From Symsagittifera roscoffensis (lineage: Eukaryota; Xenacoelomorpha; Acoela; Convolutidae): a stretch of DNA of 64,000 bases. Under the pieces are notes generated by a model. It did no database searches. It saw nothing but the letters and a program-made list of their open reading frames with translations, and had not been told where the DNA came from. This document shows, one piece after another, positions 47,001 through 55,499 of this stretch; the stretch's first letter is position 1, and every line of letters starts with the position of its first letter. The stretch is taken from contig NC_087068.1 in NCBI RefSeq assembly GCF_963678635.1, forward strand, positions 58,141,896 to 58,205,895. The letters are read 5' to 3'. The position numbers and the translations under genes were made by a program.

Positions 47001-48446
47001 CAAGTAGTAGTCTGCGTCTCTTTTAGTTCCTCTGTAGGAACACAAATCGACTCAAAATCGAAAATTGCTAGATTATTAAAAAGTTTGTTATCTTCAGAAA
47101 CTGGAATATTGAATCCTTCTAGCTTTTCAAACAAGGTTTCGCGAAGTTCATACACGTTCTTTGGGTAAATATGTTTCACTCGGTCCTTGCATCACAGAAG
47201 ATGTTTGTTGAGAAACTCAGATCTTTTGAAGAAAGTATCACAACTAGGACACCGGAAACACTTGAAGAAAGACTCAATATCATTTGTATGAAGGATATGA
47301 GTGTTAAATCTCAGTAATTTAACTGTTTTGTCAAATCTTCCAATACTTCGTCGAGCTAGTTGTCCTACCAATTCTCCTTCTTGGATATCGAAGTCGTATA
47401 TAAAGATGTTCCTTTGAACAATTTCCTCGACAACAGGTAAGTCTTCTACAGAAACTCCACGAAAGTTTTAAGGATCATAACCAGATTTTGATACAAAAAT
47501 CTATAAAGTATCTGGAAGTGTGAGAGTCGAGATCATTATGTCCGTTCATGTACATGGCCAATGCACGGAAAAGACACAAATGATCTTTGTAGGGTTACTT
47601 GTCTTTGTTAGATAAAAGACAATTAACTTGTGTATCTCGTAGTAAAGGTTCGGGTAAGACAGAGTCCGGACATCCCATTGGAATGTTTTTCAGCAAAGCA
47701 GCAAAAATTGTCACATTTGTGATCAACTTGAATCGCCACTTTGTGTTTTGTCGTTCTTGGGTACATTGCTCCACAATATCAAATTTTTCTACTTTTCCTT
47801 GGGTTGTTGTCAAGTCTGCTTTAGTACAGAGCAAATGGGATTGCTCAAATAAAGTATTGTTTTCATGAGCGTAGAAATATGGATATTCACCAGTCTCAAT
47901 ATTTCAAAGAACAAAACCCAGAGCAATAATGATTTTAGCGGCAGAATTGAGCTTGTTGAAGTGAAGACTTCTTCAAGTTCCTCGTTGATTATTTTAGTGT
48001 CTAATTTGGGTATTTGGAAGTTAAATACCTTTTGTCTCCCATTTTCCATCTCCGTATCCACCAGAAAATGTTGACAAGCACTAAGTTCCTCCTTTAGTTT
48101 TTCACCATCTTCCCTTTCTTCTTCCACAATCTTGTTCAAATCGGCAACCGTATCACTAGGTTTCCGTTGCTTAGCTCCGTGTTCCTTTCTCCGATGCTGT
48201 TGGAGAGAGTAGAAACTTGGAAACTCTTGTTCGCAAGAAGAATAAACTGTCGACTGCTTCGAGCTTGGTTGACCATGCTTCCTGGCAAAATGATAACCCT
48301 TTGCTCTTTGTAAAAAAATGACAGTTTGGACACTTATGCTCCTTTTGTTTTTCACATCTTTTTCGATGTCGAGTTGCGTTTTGTTGAGTATACATGTTTC
48401 CACAGTCTCCACACTTTAGTTTCTCGTTTCGGTTAAGGGCAGGCAT
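44092..48446 (-). pseudogene. polB: family-B DNA polymerase with N-terminal zinc fingers (decayed)
   Basis: Minus-strand gene, ATG 48446. The N-terminus has paired Cys zinc-finger motifs (CGDCG, then CPNC) and a further C2H2-like finger (CEQEF...HRRKEH). A third CPSCDTFF finger lies near 47225-47265. The exonuclease domain shows DFES (47048-47059) and GFNSGRYD (about 46595-46624). The polymerase domain shows DASQLYPF (45800-45823, motif A), NSSYGYQ (44878-44898, motif B) and DTDS (44599-44610, motif C). These mark a protein-primed type polymerase (DNA_pol_B_2) that would replicate the element. Frame changes near 48310, 47940, 46380, 46100, 45780 and 45550 and several stops (for example near 47595, 47475 and 47190) disable it, but all catalytic motifs are still legible. 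The last 488 codons (45558-44092) are intact. Confidence 0.85.
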
Positions 48447-48888
48447 TATCTAAAAAAATTGGGACTTAAGAAATGTTCCAAAGTTAAAAATTTAAAGTAC
48501 CAATTGAAAGAAAATACCTACTTTTCGTGAAGTAACGAAATGTGAAATTTGAAGTGAAATTCAATTAACTGTTTCTGATTGGTAAACAATTGAATGATTT
48601 AACTCAACAAAATAAGCGTGTTTATACTAACAGTAACGCCTACGCATTTATCCTTTTAAGGTAATGACGTCATTCTTTGAATAGAAGTGACGTCACCGCC
48701 TAAGCAATGTTCCTTTTATGATAATGACGTCATTCTAGAGATAGAAGTGACGTCAACACCCACGCAATTTTCCATTTAAAATAATGACGTCATTCCTTCG
48801 AAAGTTCTAGAATTTACAAAAAAATTTCAACCAATCAGAACTAAGCAGTTTCTAGACATAACTTTGGATCCAAAATCTTCATTTTTGA
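48447..48888. promoter_or_regulatory. divergent promoter region with CArG, five CREs, heat-shock element and CCAAT boxes
   Basis: Between PolB (-) and the + strand genes. TGACGTCA occurs at 48665, 48688, 48725, 48748 and 48785 (spacings 23, 37, 23, 37), forming a 60-bp tandem repeat. A perfect CArG box CCTTTTAAGG is at 48652-48661, with degenerate relatives before the third and fifth CRE. A perfect three-unit heat-shock element CGAAAGTTCTAGAAT is at 48799-48813. CCAATCAG lies at 48831-48838 (+) and at 48575-48582 on the minus strand. The 14-mer GTAACGCCTACGCA at 48633-48646 recurs before gene B'. The factors named are known binders of these motifs; their use here is inferred. Confidence 0.7.
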
Positions 48889-49182
48889 AGAATATCAATT
48901 GAAAAGCATTGGAATTTCCTCGAATTACTCTACAAGAAAAAAGAAAATATTCCGTGTGATTTCCTTATTGATGAAATAGATGTAGATTATTACTTTTTTC
49001 ACAATTTTTTGAATGTTTATGTTGTCCAAAATAGAAGAGTTCTTCGACTAAGTAAAGGTCTCTTTAGGGAAACTTACTCAATCAAAGAATTTTTTTTTGA
49101 TCCACATATAGCGTATCAAAGCTATAAACTTACTGCTGAGTTACACTTGACAAGACAAGAAATTTTTTTTTATGTATTTTAG
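48889..49182 (+). pseudogene. unknown ORF related to gene C tail, no start codon
   Basis: An open frame of 97 codons following a TGA, with no ATG anywhere in frame. It is rich in Phe, Tyr, Asp and Lys (VDYYFFHNFLNVYVVQNRR) and ends LHLTRQEIFFYVF. The LTRQEI-F tail is shared with gene C (KLTRQEISF), so the two are probably paralogues and this copy has lost its N-terminus. It sits just downstream of the CCAAT box at 48831. Confidence 0.4.
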
Positions 49183-49328
49183 AAAATTTGAAGGTAATAA
49201 AAAAGTCGTGCGATAATATTTCAAAGACTCTTCTTATTCCATATCCAACTCCCAAATTTGTTAAAACTCCCCAACAAAGTTCTTTATTCCTCTATTTTTA
49301 TAAAGACTTTCAAAGTTCAAAATCTTGC

Positions 49329-49592
49329 ATGATCAGGTTTGGTATCAGATTTCCAGAGATTCGTTCAACTTTCAGTTATCATCTCAAATCTACATCAAAA
49401 TCAAAGAACTTGTTTATCTACTCAAAAATCAGCAGTTTCTCATCGATTATATATACAAAATGTCCAGTTAACTTGATGAGAAGACTTGCAGAGATGCTAC
49501 TTTTATTAATTTTTCTTCTTTTGTTACTTATATCGGCAATATTTCTTTTTTTTTACAGCAAACAACTTTTGGTCATTTATTTTTGCGATTGA
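49329..49592 (+). CDS. small putative membrane protein
   Basis: 87 codons from ATG 49329 in a frame that is open further upstream to 49188. Basic, Ser-rich first half and a strongly hydrophobic C-terminal segment (LLLLIFLLLLLISAIFLFFY, residues 57-76) followed by a short tail. One membrane helix near the C-terminus is the only predictable feature. It overlaps nothing and lies between the PolB promoter and gene A. It could be a real tail-anchored protein or a chance frame in AT-rich DNA. Confidence 0.35.
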   Translation: MIRFGIRFPEIRSTFSYHLKSTSKSKNLFIYSKISSFSSIIYTKCPVNLMRRLAEMLLLLIFLLLLLISAIFLFFYSKQLLVIYFCD

Positions 49593-49599
49593 TTTTGTG

Positions 49600-49900
49600 T
49601 ATATTGTTACTTTTTTGGAAGACTTAAGTCCTTAAAAGGTAAATCATTGTCTGATTGGATACGACAACTTGAACAAAAATGAACATTTTTGTGATTGGAA
49701 ACGACAATGTGTAAAATGGAACTTTGTTTCCGATTGGACACAACTTTTATCCAAGAATTCCATAAAAGGAAACTAAAACCGTCAACTACCGTCAACTACC
49801 TCCTCTCTCACCTCTAAATACATTAAGTTCAATTTAACCACCGTCAACAACTACCCCTCCCTCGGCTCTTTCTTGTTTTTACTCTTTAACTCAACTTATT
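49600..49900 (+). promoter_or_regulatory. gene A promoter: two CArG boxes and three GATTGG repeats
   Basis: Perfect CArG boxes CCTTAAAAGG (49630-49639) and CCATAAAAGG (49760-49769) flank three repeats of a roughly 40-bp unit with GATTGG followed by ACGACAA-like sequence (CTGATTGG 49651, TGATTGG 49692, CGATTGG 49731). A CCGTCAACTA-like decamer is repeated three times downstream (about 49780-49850). Confidence 0.6.
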
Positions 49901-50003
49901 GCTCAAATTGATCTTCTCAGTACAAAATAACAACCTAATATTCTCGGCTGATTTAGTACAAATCCAAGTGCGGAAAACAGTTTGTGGAGTTTTTCTGGCA
50001 CGA

Positions 50004-50393
50004 ATGGACACCCCAATCCAAGTCTGGTACATGGTGGAAGTGATGCAAAGGGAGTTCAACGAACATCATATGATGCAAGTTCCCATCACAGAGAACCAAC
50101 TTGGAACACTGCAAATGATGGGTGAAGTTTCTGATCATGTGGGAATGAACTATCCCGAGTTTCCGGACTCAAGATTTGTGGCTCAATCAGTCGACGACTT
50201 CCTCTTTCCTTGGGAGGAGGAAGGATCAGTCGAAAACCCCATCACAATAGATGAATATGAGGGTTTCTCAGAAACAATGACGCCTCAAAACACTCCTCCA
50301 CAACAACCACCAGCAAGGGAACCTCGTCCAGCTCTGCGTTCTATAGAGAACCTCCAGAACTCTTCTGCTGCTCGGCAGCTCTTTGATTTGTAA
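50004..50393 (+). CDS. gene A: 129-aa protein with acidic/aromatic patch, unknown
   Basis: First ATG of the frame that gives a compact product is 50004; the frame is open upstream to 49899 without another ATG. Residues 1-50 are His/Met/Gln-rich and probably helical (REFNEHHMMQVPITENQLG). Residues about 65-90 hold an acidic-aromatic patch (SVDDFLFPWEEEGS, then PITIDEYEGF). A Pro/Gln stretch follows (NTPPQQPPAREPRP), and the end is ARQLFDL. No domain recognised. The acidic-aromatic patch followed by a Pro-rich stretch would suit a transcriptional activation segment, so a regulatory role is a reasonable guess, not an assignment. It has its own CArG/CCAAT promoter and a decayed duplicate at 51747-52137. 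Confidence 0.6.
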   Translation: MDTPIQVWYMVEVMQREFNEHHMMQVPITENQLGTLQMMGEVSDHVGMNYPEFPDSRFVAQSVDDFLFPWEEEGSVENPITIDEYEGFSETMTPQNTPPQQPPAREPRPALRSIENLQNSSAARQLFDL

Positions 50394-50790
50394 ATAAATT
50401 GGTTACTATCTTGTGTTTTGTAATTTAATGTTTTTTGCATCTAGTAGTTTTTGGTTAAAGAGATAGGAACAACGAAGTAAGATAATTGAAAAATTTGTTT
50501 CAGAAAGTGCATAGGCAAAGTTTTGTTTAAAAATTTGTAAAATTTATTTTCAAAAATCAAACTAATTTTACAATTAGTAAATAATTTCAAAATTTTTTTT
50601 ATCGTAATAGAAAGAACAGAAAGAATCGTAACTAGAGATCAATAATTTTGGGTTACAATGTATTTTTCGTAAAACTCGTTGGAAACAGAAATAAACAATG
50701 ATTTACTATTATAATCTGAATAAAAGCTGGGAAGAGCTTGACACATAGCAGCTGCCATTGGGAAAAATGATTTTTGCAGAAAATGGTGGA
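50394..50790. other. A-B spacer, copy 1
   Basis: AT-rich non-coding spacer repeated in copy 2 at 52138-52350 and 53428-53612. The two halves in copy 2 are separated by an extra 1.08 kb. Confidence 0.6.
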
Positions 50791-50965
50791 GTTATATAGT
50801 AGTAGTAGTAATGCCTACGCAGCTTCCATATAGGGAAATCCTTCCATATTTGGTACTACTTCCATATATGGAAACGGCGATGACTCATACTGCTTACTAC
50901 CATTTTCATTTAATCTCAAAATCATTTCTCTCATTTCTCCTTATCTGATCAATTTGTTCTTCAAA
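50791..50965 (+). promoter_or_regulatory. gene B promoter: CArG boxes and AP-1 site
   Basis: GTAATGCCTACGCA (50808-50821) precedes CCATATAGGG (50826, one mismatch to CArG), perfect CArG boxes CCATATTTGG (50844-50853) and CCATATATGG (50862-50871), each preceded by an Ets-like TTCC, and a perfect AP-1 site TGACTCA (50881-50887). A TATATAGT(AGT)n run lies at 50793-50810. This array resembles serum-response promoters. Confidence 0.7.
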
Positions 50966-51505
50966 ATGTATTCGAGAAAAGTTGATAGTCCCAACTATTT
51001 TAAATTTTCAAGAAGTCAAAAAAGACGCGGGAGTTTTGTTTGGTTCCAAAAATATTACAAGGGGAAAATATATTTTGAACCGTGCTTTCAACTATTAAAA
51101 ATAAATGATTTGGGACAATTTGAAAAGTCTCAGCAAGTCTATATCAGTGAAAAAGAAGGAGAAGCAATATCGGCAATTCGGAACAGTGTTTTTCACGATG
51201 CTGAAAATCTTGGACTCGTTCCTATATATGAAGCAAAATCTGTCAAAGAATCATCTATGGATCAGGAGCTCGACATCTGTAATAGAGTAAATGAAATAGC
51301 AACATACAACGCGAGGAGGGTGGGTGTCACAATCAAGAAGTACAGTGTGGACAAGCCTCCCTACATTCAGATTCGACTCTTCACTGCAAAAGAGAATGAA
51401 GCAATGAAACAAGTTGCCTATGTCAACTATACGTTGAACGAATTCAAAGATCTGTCCCAAATTTTGGGAGAATTTATGTTTGTTGATAATTGTAAACCTC
51501 AGTAA
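50966..51505 (+). CDS. gene B: 179-aa protein, unknown, possible DNA-binding
   Basis: ATG at 50966 (MYSRKVDSPNYFKF). The N-terminal half has a basic start (SRSQKRRGSFVWFQKYYKGK) and alternating aromatic/basic residues typical of beta strands, then a helix-like Glu/Ala segment. The second half again has strand-like stretches (VGVTIKKYS, YIQIRLFTA, VAYVNYTL) followed by NEFKDLSQILGEF. Two beta-rich halves each ending in a helix recall single-stranded-DNA-binding folds such as PC4/Whirly. That would suit a replicating element, but no diagnostic motif is present. The duplicate B' (53778-54317) is nearly identical and differs by one nonsense codon. Confidence 0.6.
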   Translation: MYSRKVDSPNYFKFSRSQKRRGSFVWFQKYYKGKIYFEPCFQLLKINDLGQFEKSQQVYISEKEGEAISAIRNSVFHDAENLGLVPIYEAKSVKESSMDQELDICNRVNEIATYNARRVGVTIKKYSVDKPPYIQIRLFTAKENEAMKQVAYVNYTLNEFKDLSQILGEFMFVDNCKPQ

Positions 51506-51746
51506 TGCTTTGTGATATTTTGCATCTTGATAATTGAAATATTATCGGCTCAAAACTATTTTTTTTCTCACTGAAGTGCATATTCAGAGCTATAATATCT
51601 GAGGAAAAGTCAGTTTAACTCAGTTTATTGCTCAAAATGATCTTCTCAGTGCAAACAGCATTCTCTTGTACTCTGTGGAATTTTCGCCTAATCTAGTACA
51701 AATTCAAGTGCGACAAACAGTCTCTGTCGCAGTTTTTCTGCAACGA

Positions 51747-52137
51747 ATGGACATCCCAATCCAAGTCTGGCACATGTTGGAAGTGATGCGAAGGGATTTC
51801 CACGAACATCATATGATGCAAGTTCCCATCACAGAGAACCAACTTGGAACAATGCAAATGATGGGTGAAGTTTCTGATCATGTGGGAATGAACTTCCCAA
51901 GATTCCGGACTCAAGATTTGTGGCTCAACCAGTCGGCGACTTCCTCTTTCCTTGGGAGGAGGAAGGATCAGTCGAAAACCCCATCACAATAGATGAATAT
52001 GAGGGTTTCGCAGAAACAATGACGCCTCACAACACATTCCTCCACAACAACCACCAGCAATGGAACCTCGTCCAGCTCTGGTTTCTATAGAGAACCTCCA
52101 GAACTCTTCTGCTGCTCGACAGCTCTTTGATTTGTAA
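51747..52137 (+). pseudogene. gene A', frameshifted duplicate of A
   Basis: ATG 51747 to the position equivalent to the A stop (52135-52137). A one-base deletion near 51896 and a two-base insertion near 52034 leave the tail out of frame. The promoter found before A is absent. Decayed copy. Confidence 0.8.
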
Positions 52138-52350
52138 ATAAATTGGTTATTATCTTGTGTTTTGTAATTTAATGTTTTTTGCATCTAGTAATTTTTGGTT
52201 AAAGAGACAGGAACAAAGAAGTAAAGTAAGATTATTGAAAAATTTGTTTCAGAAAGTGCATAGGCAAAGTTTTGTTTAAAAATTTGTAAAATTTATTTTC
52301 AAAAATCAAACTAATTTTACAATTAGTAAATAATTTCAAAAAAATTTTTT

Positions 52351-53427
52351 ATCGTAAGATCATAAAAAGTTGAATCAATTTCGATATTTGTGAAAAACTA
52401 CACAACATTTTTGCACACAAGATAAGAAATCACTACAATTTTTGCACACATGTTAAAAACTTTAAAATAATTTTGCACCACGCAAAAATTTTCATAATAT
52501 TTTTTGCATACTTGTTTAGAAAAAAATCAAAAAAAATCTCACAAGTTAAGAAAATTTTCATCGATTTTTTTTGCATTTTTAAGAAAACCGTAACAAGATT
52601 TCCTTGCAATGCTAAAAATTAATGTTTAAAAATTTCTTCGTTTTGAGTTTGATCAAAAAACAAATCTACTTTTGCACGTATCTAAATCAAAATCATCAGA
52701 GAAACAGTGAATAAAGAGAAGAAAAAGCATTCAAAGTCATCAATACTGATAGTTTTGAAACAATAAAATAAAGGTGTTAGGTTTTGCAAATGTACATATT
52801 TTTTAAAATTTGAAAAAGTTGCGTTCTGCAACAAACTTTCTGTAAAATACGCATATTTGTTATAAAATGATTGATTTTTTTGCATCTTGTAAAAAAGTAA
52901 CATACATTTATTCGTTGAAAAGCAGTTGAATTGAAATTTAATTAATTTTGACTTGATTTTTATGAAGAAATAATCAAAAATTACTAGAAAAATTGACACG
53001 CTCACTATTTACAGAACCATAACCATCAATAAAACAATCAATGATTTTGAACAAATCAGATTCGTTTTTTGAGTTTCGTACTGTACTTTTCGAATTCTGT
53101 CTAAAAATGCTGAGCCAAGAGTTTGCGTAGATGCAAGTTTTTGATTAGAACTTAGATAGTGTTTTCTGAACTTTTTGCGAACAAGTCGTTTCATTGATAC
53201 GCTTGGTGTTTTTTCTGCTCCTTTTCATCGTAAATTATGCTGAACTCCACAACTAAGCTGATTGAAGACTTTCCACATGATGTGACAGTACTCGAAAAAA
53301 ATCTGTGCTTGTACAAAGTGTAAAGACAATCAGTTGCTCGATATATGTATTGATATTTGTCTAATCTCTGATTAATTTGGCTAAGAGATGTTCCAATTAA
53401 AATTATCTGAAATTTGCAATTTCTCAA
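52351..53427 (-). other. 1.08-kb segment present only in cassette copy 2, with weak minus-strand ORFs
   Basis: Interrupts the A'-B' spacer, or was lost from copy 1. On the minus strand a frame ending at 53191 (85-88 codons, no ATG, SISLVVEFSIIYDEKEQKK) overlaps by ATGA the start of a 61-codon frame (53194-53009, basic, MKRLVRKKFRKHYLSSNQK). A further AT-rich frame at 53005-52682 looks like chance. 52400-52510 holds three TTTTTGCACAC-like repeats. Possibly a third cassette gene read in the opposite direction. Unrecognised. Confidence 0.35.
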
Positions 53428-53612
53428 GGAACAGAAAGAATCGGGATTAGAGATCAAGAATCTTGGGTTACAATGTATTTTTCGTAAAATTTGTTGGAAA
53501 CAGAAATAAACAATGATTTACTATTATAATCTGAATAAAAGCTGGGAAGAGCTTGACACATAGCAGCTGCCATTAGGAAAAATGATTTTTGCAGAAAATG
53601 GTGGAGTTATAT

Positions 53613-53777
53613 AGTAGTAGTAACGCCTACGCAGCTTCCATATAGGGAAATCCTTCCATATTTGGTACTACTTCCATATATGGAAACGGCGATGACTCAT
53701 ACTGCTTACTACCATTTTCATTTAATCTCAAAATCATTTCTCTCATTTCTCCTCATCTGATCAATTTGTTCTTCCAA
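53613..53777 (+). promoter_or_regulatory. gene B' promoter, conserved duplicate
   Basis: GTAACGCCTACGCA (53620-53633), CCATATAGGG (53638), CArG boxes CCATATTTGG (53656-53665) and CCATATATGG (53674-53683), and AP-1 TGACTCA (53693-53699) are all preserved. The 14-mer is identical to that before PolB. Confidence 0.7.
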
Positions 53778-54317
53778 ATGTATTCGAGAAAAATTGATAG
53801 TCCCAACTATATTGAATTTTCAAGAAGTCAAAAAAGAAGCGGGAGTTTTGTTTGGTTCCAAAAATCTTACAAGGGGAAAATATATTTGGAACCGTGCTTT
53901 CAACTATTAAAAATAAATGATTTGAGACAATTTGAAAAGTCTTAGCAAGTCTATCTCAGTGAAAAAGAAGGAGAAGCAATATCGGCAATTCGGAACAGTG
54001 TTATTCACTATGCTGAAAATCTTGGACTTGTTCCTATATATGAAGCAAAATCTGGCAAAGAATCATCTATGGATCAGGAGCTCGACATCTGTAATAGACT
54101 ATATGAAATAGCAACATACAACGCGAGGAGGGTGTGTGTCACAATCAAGAAGTACAGTGTGAACAAGCCTCCCTACATTCAGATTCGACTCTTCACTGCA
54201 AAAGAGAATGAAGCAATGAAACAAGTTGCCTATGTCAACTATACATTGAACGAATTCAAAGAACTGTCCCAAATTTTGGGAGAATTTATGTTTGTTGATA
54301 ATTGTAAACATCAGTAA
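53778..54317 (+). pseudogene. gene B', duplicate of B with one nonsense codon
   Basis: Same length as B (179 codons). CAG in B is TAG here (53943-53945, codon 56). The rest is collinear and nearly identical, with scattered substitutions such as Val-Asn to Leu-Tyr and Gly to Cys. Translation from the internal ATG at 54069 would give the C-terminal half only. Confidence 0.85.
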
Positions 54318-54425
54318 TGCTTTGTGATATTTTGCATCTTGATAATTGAAATATTATCGGCTCAAAACTGTTTTTTTTTCTCACTGAAGTGCATATTCAG
54401 AGCTATAATATCTGAGGAAAAGTCA

Positions 54426-54727
54426 GACAAAACATTCAAAATAATCAAAATTGACATAAAACACTAGCCAATTATCAAACGATTTTCCTGTAGTTGCTTC
54501 CGAATTACAGACAAATTTTTGTAGTTTCTGTTTTCATCAAAATTTAGGTAGGTTTTTTCTCATTTTAACAAAATTACAAACAAGAATATAATTGAGAACA
54601 TTATAACTATTTATCGTTTTTCTGAACTTCATTGGTTGTTTCAATTTTTTAACCTTAATTTGAGGTTTTGATTGGTTACATGAATTTTCTTGAAACTAAT
54701 TAGACTCTAAATAATGAAAAATTATTT
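54426..54727 (+). promoter_or_regulatory. gene C promoter: CCAAT boxes and perfect heat-shock element
   Basis: ATTGG at 54633 and 54671 and, directly after the second, three contiguous heat-shock units TGAAT-TTTCT-TGAAA (54681-54695), 33 bases before the ATG. The CCAAT plus HSE pairing is the usual layout of heat-shock gene promoters. Confidence 0.6.
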
Positions 54728-55411
54728 ATGGTGATTTTTATTACAAAATACTTTAAAAACGATAAAACAATTCGAGTTTTTAAAATTTCTTCGTTTATTT
54801 TAGTCAGAAGAATGTTTCTATCAAACGCGTTTTCAATGTCTGAAATGAAAACTTATCAGATTTTAAGATTGAACTACTACAAAAAATTAAATGAGTGGTG
54901 GACAGATGACGTTGATGGAGATTGTATTAGTTTTAACTTGTATAGAAACACAGAAAGTTCAATAGTTTTGTCAAAAAGATGGAGAGGAGATTACATAAAA
55001 GAAGAGTACTGTCAGATTTATCAACAATGTTTTTATCTAGAAGAGCTAAGTCAGATTCAATGGTCTATCAGTAAAAAACAAAACAATGGAAGAGCCTATG
55101 AAACGAAAATTGGAGATAAAGAACATTCTTTCGATTACTGTTTTGAATTTGATACAAATAAAAAATCTAGATTTGTCAGAATATCTTTTAATCGGTTATC
55201 CAAATTTAAAAGACTTCCGGTTGTTTATATTACAATATACCAAAAAGAAAATGATAAAAATGTATACTTTGGTAATTTCTTTTTTCACTGGTTAGAAAAA
55301 GAACAAATCGAAAAAACTTTGATCCAAATTTCAAAATTTGAATTGCGTATCGAAAAAACAAAATTAACCAGACAAGAAATCTCATTTATTTCACTAAGGT
55401 ATCAAATTTAA
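54728..55411 (+). CDS. gene C: 227-aa protein, unknown
   Basis: ATG 54728; a later ATG (MSEMKTYQIL, about residue 37) may be the true start because the first 36 residues are basic and hydrophobic. The body is rich in Tyr, Phe, Lys and Glu with strand-like stretches (SRFVRISFNRLSKF, VVYITIYQKEND, VYFGNFFFHW) followed by a helix-like EKEQIEKTLIQISKFE and the tail KLTRQEISFISLRYQI. The strand-strand-helix ending resembles that of gene B in outline. The tail LTRQEI-F is shared with the truncated ORF at 48889-49182. No known domain. Intact and preceded by a CCAAT/heat-shock promoter. Confidence 0.6.
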   Translation: MVIFITKYFKNDKTIRVFKISSFILVRRMFLSNAFSMSEMKTYQILRLNYYKKLNEWWTDDVDGDCISFNLYRNTESSIVLSKRWRGDYIKEEYCQIYQQCFYLEELSQIQWSISKKQNNGRAYETKIGDKEHSFDYCFEFDTNKKSRFVRISFNRLSKFKRLPVVYITIYQKENDKNVYFGNFFFHWLEKEQIEKTLIQISKFELRIEKTKLTRQEISFISLRYQI

Positions 55412-55499
55412 TATCCTAGTTATGGTAGAAAAAATCAATAAATATGATCGATTAGGAATTTTCATATACAAAATTTGGTTCTGATCTACAAATTTTTTT

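Larger units (their letters stand above)
51613..54425 (+). repeat. tandem duplication of the A-B cassette
   Basis: 49883-51612 (5' leader, A, spacer, B, tail ending GAGGAAAAGTCAG) is followed directly by a second copy 51613-54425 with the same ending. The duplicated unit begins after the gene A promoter, so A' has no CArG/GATTGG promoter, while B' keeps a complete B promoter. Copy 2 is 1.08 kb longer because of 52351-53427. Confidence 0.85.

Noticed and set aside
50793-50810. TATATAGTAGTAGTAG as the gene B TATA box
   Set aside because: It lies upstream of the CArG boxes and AP-1 site, about 160 bases before the ATG, so its role as the core promoter is doubtful without start-site data.
52682-53005. 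107-codon minus-strand ORF
   Set aside because: Phe/Asn/Lys/Ile-rich composition expected from random AT-rich DNA, with no motif.
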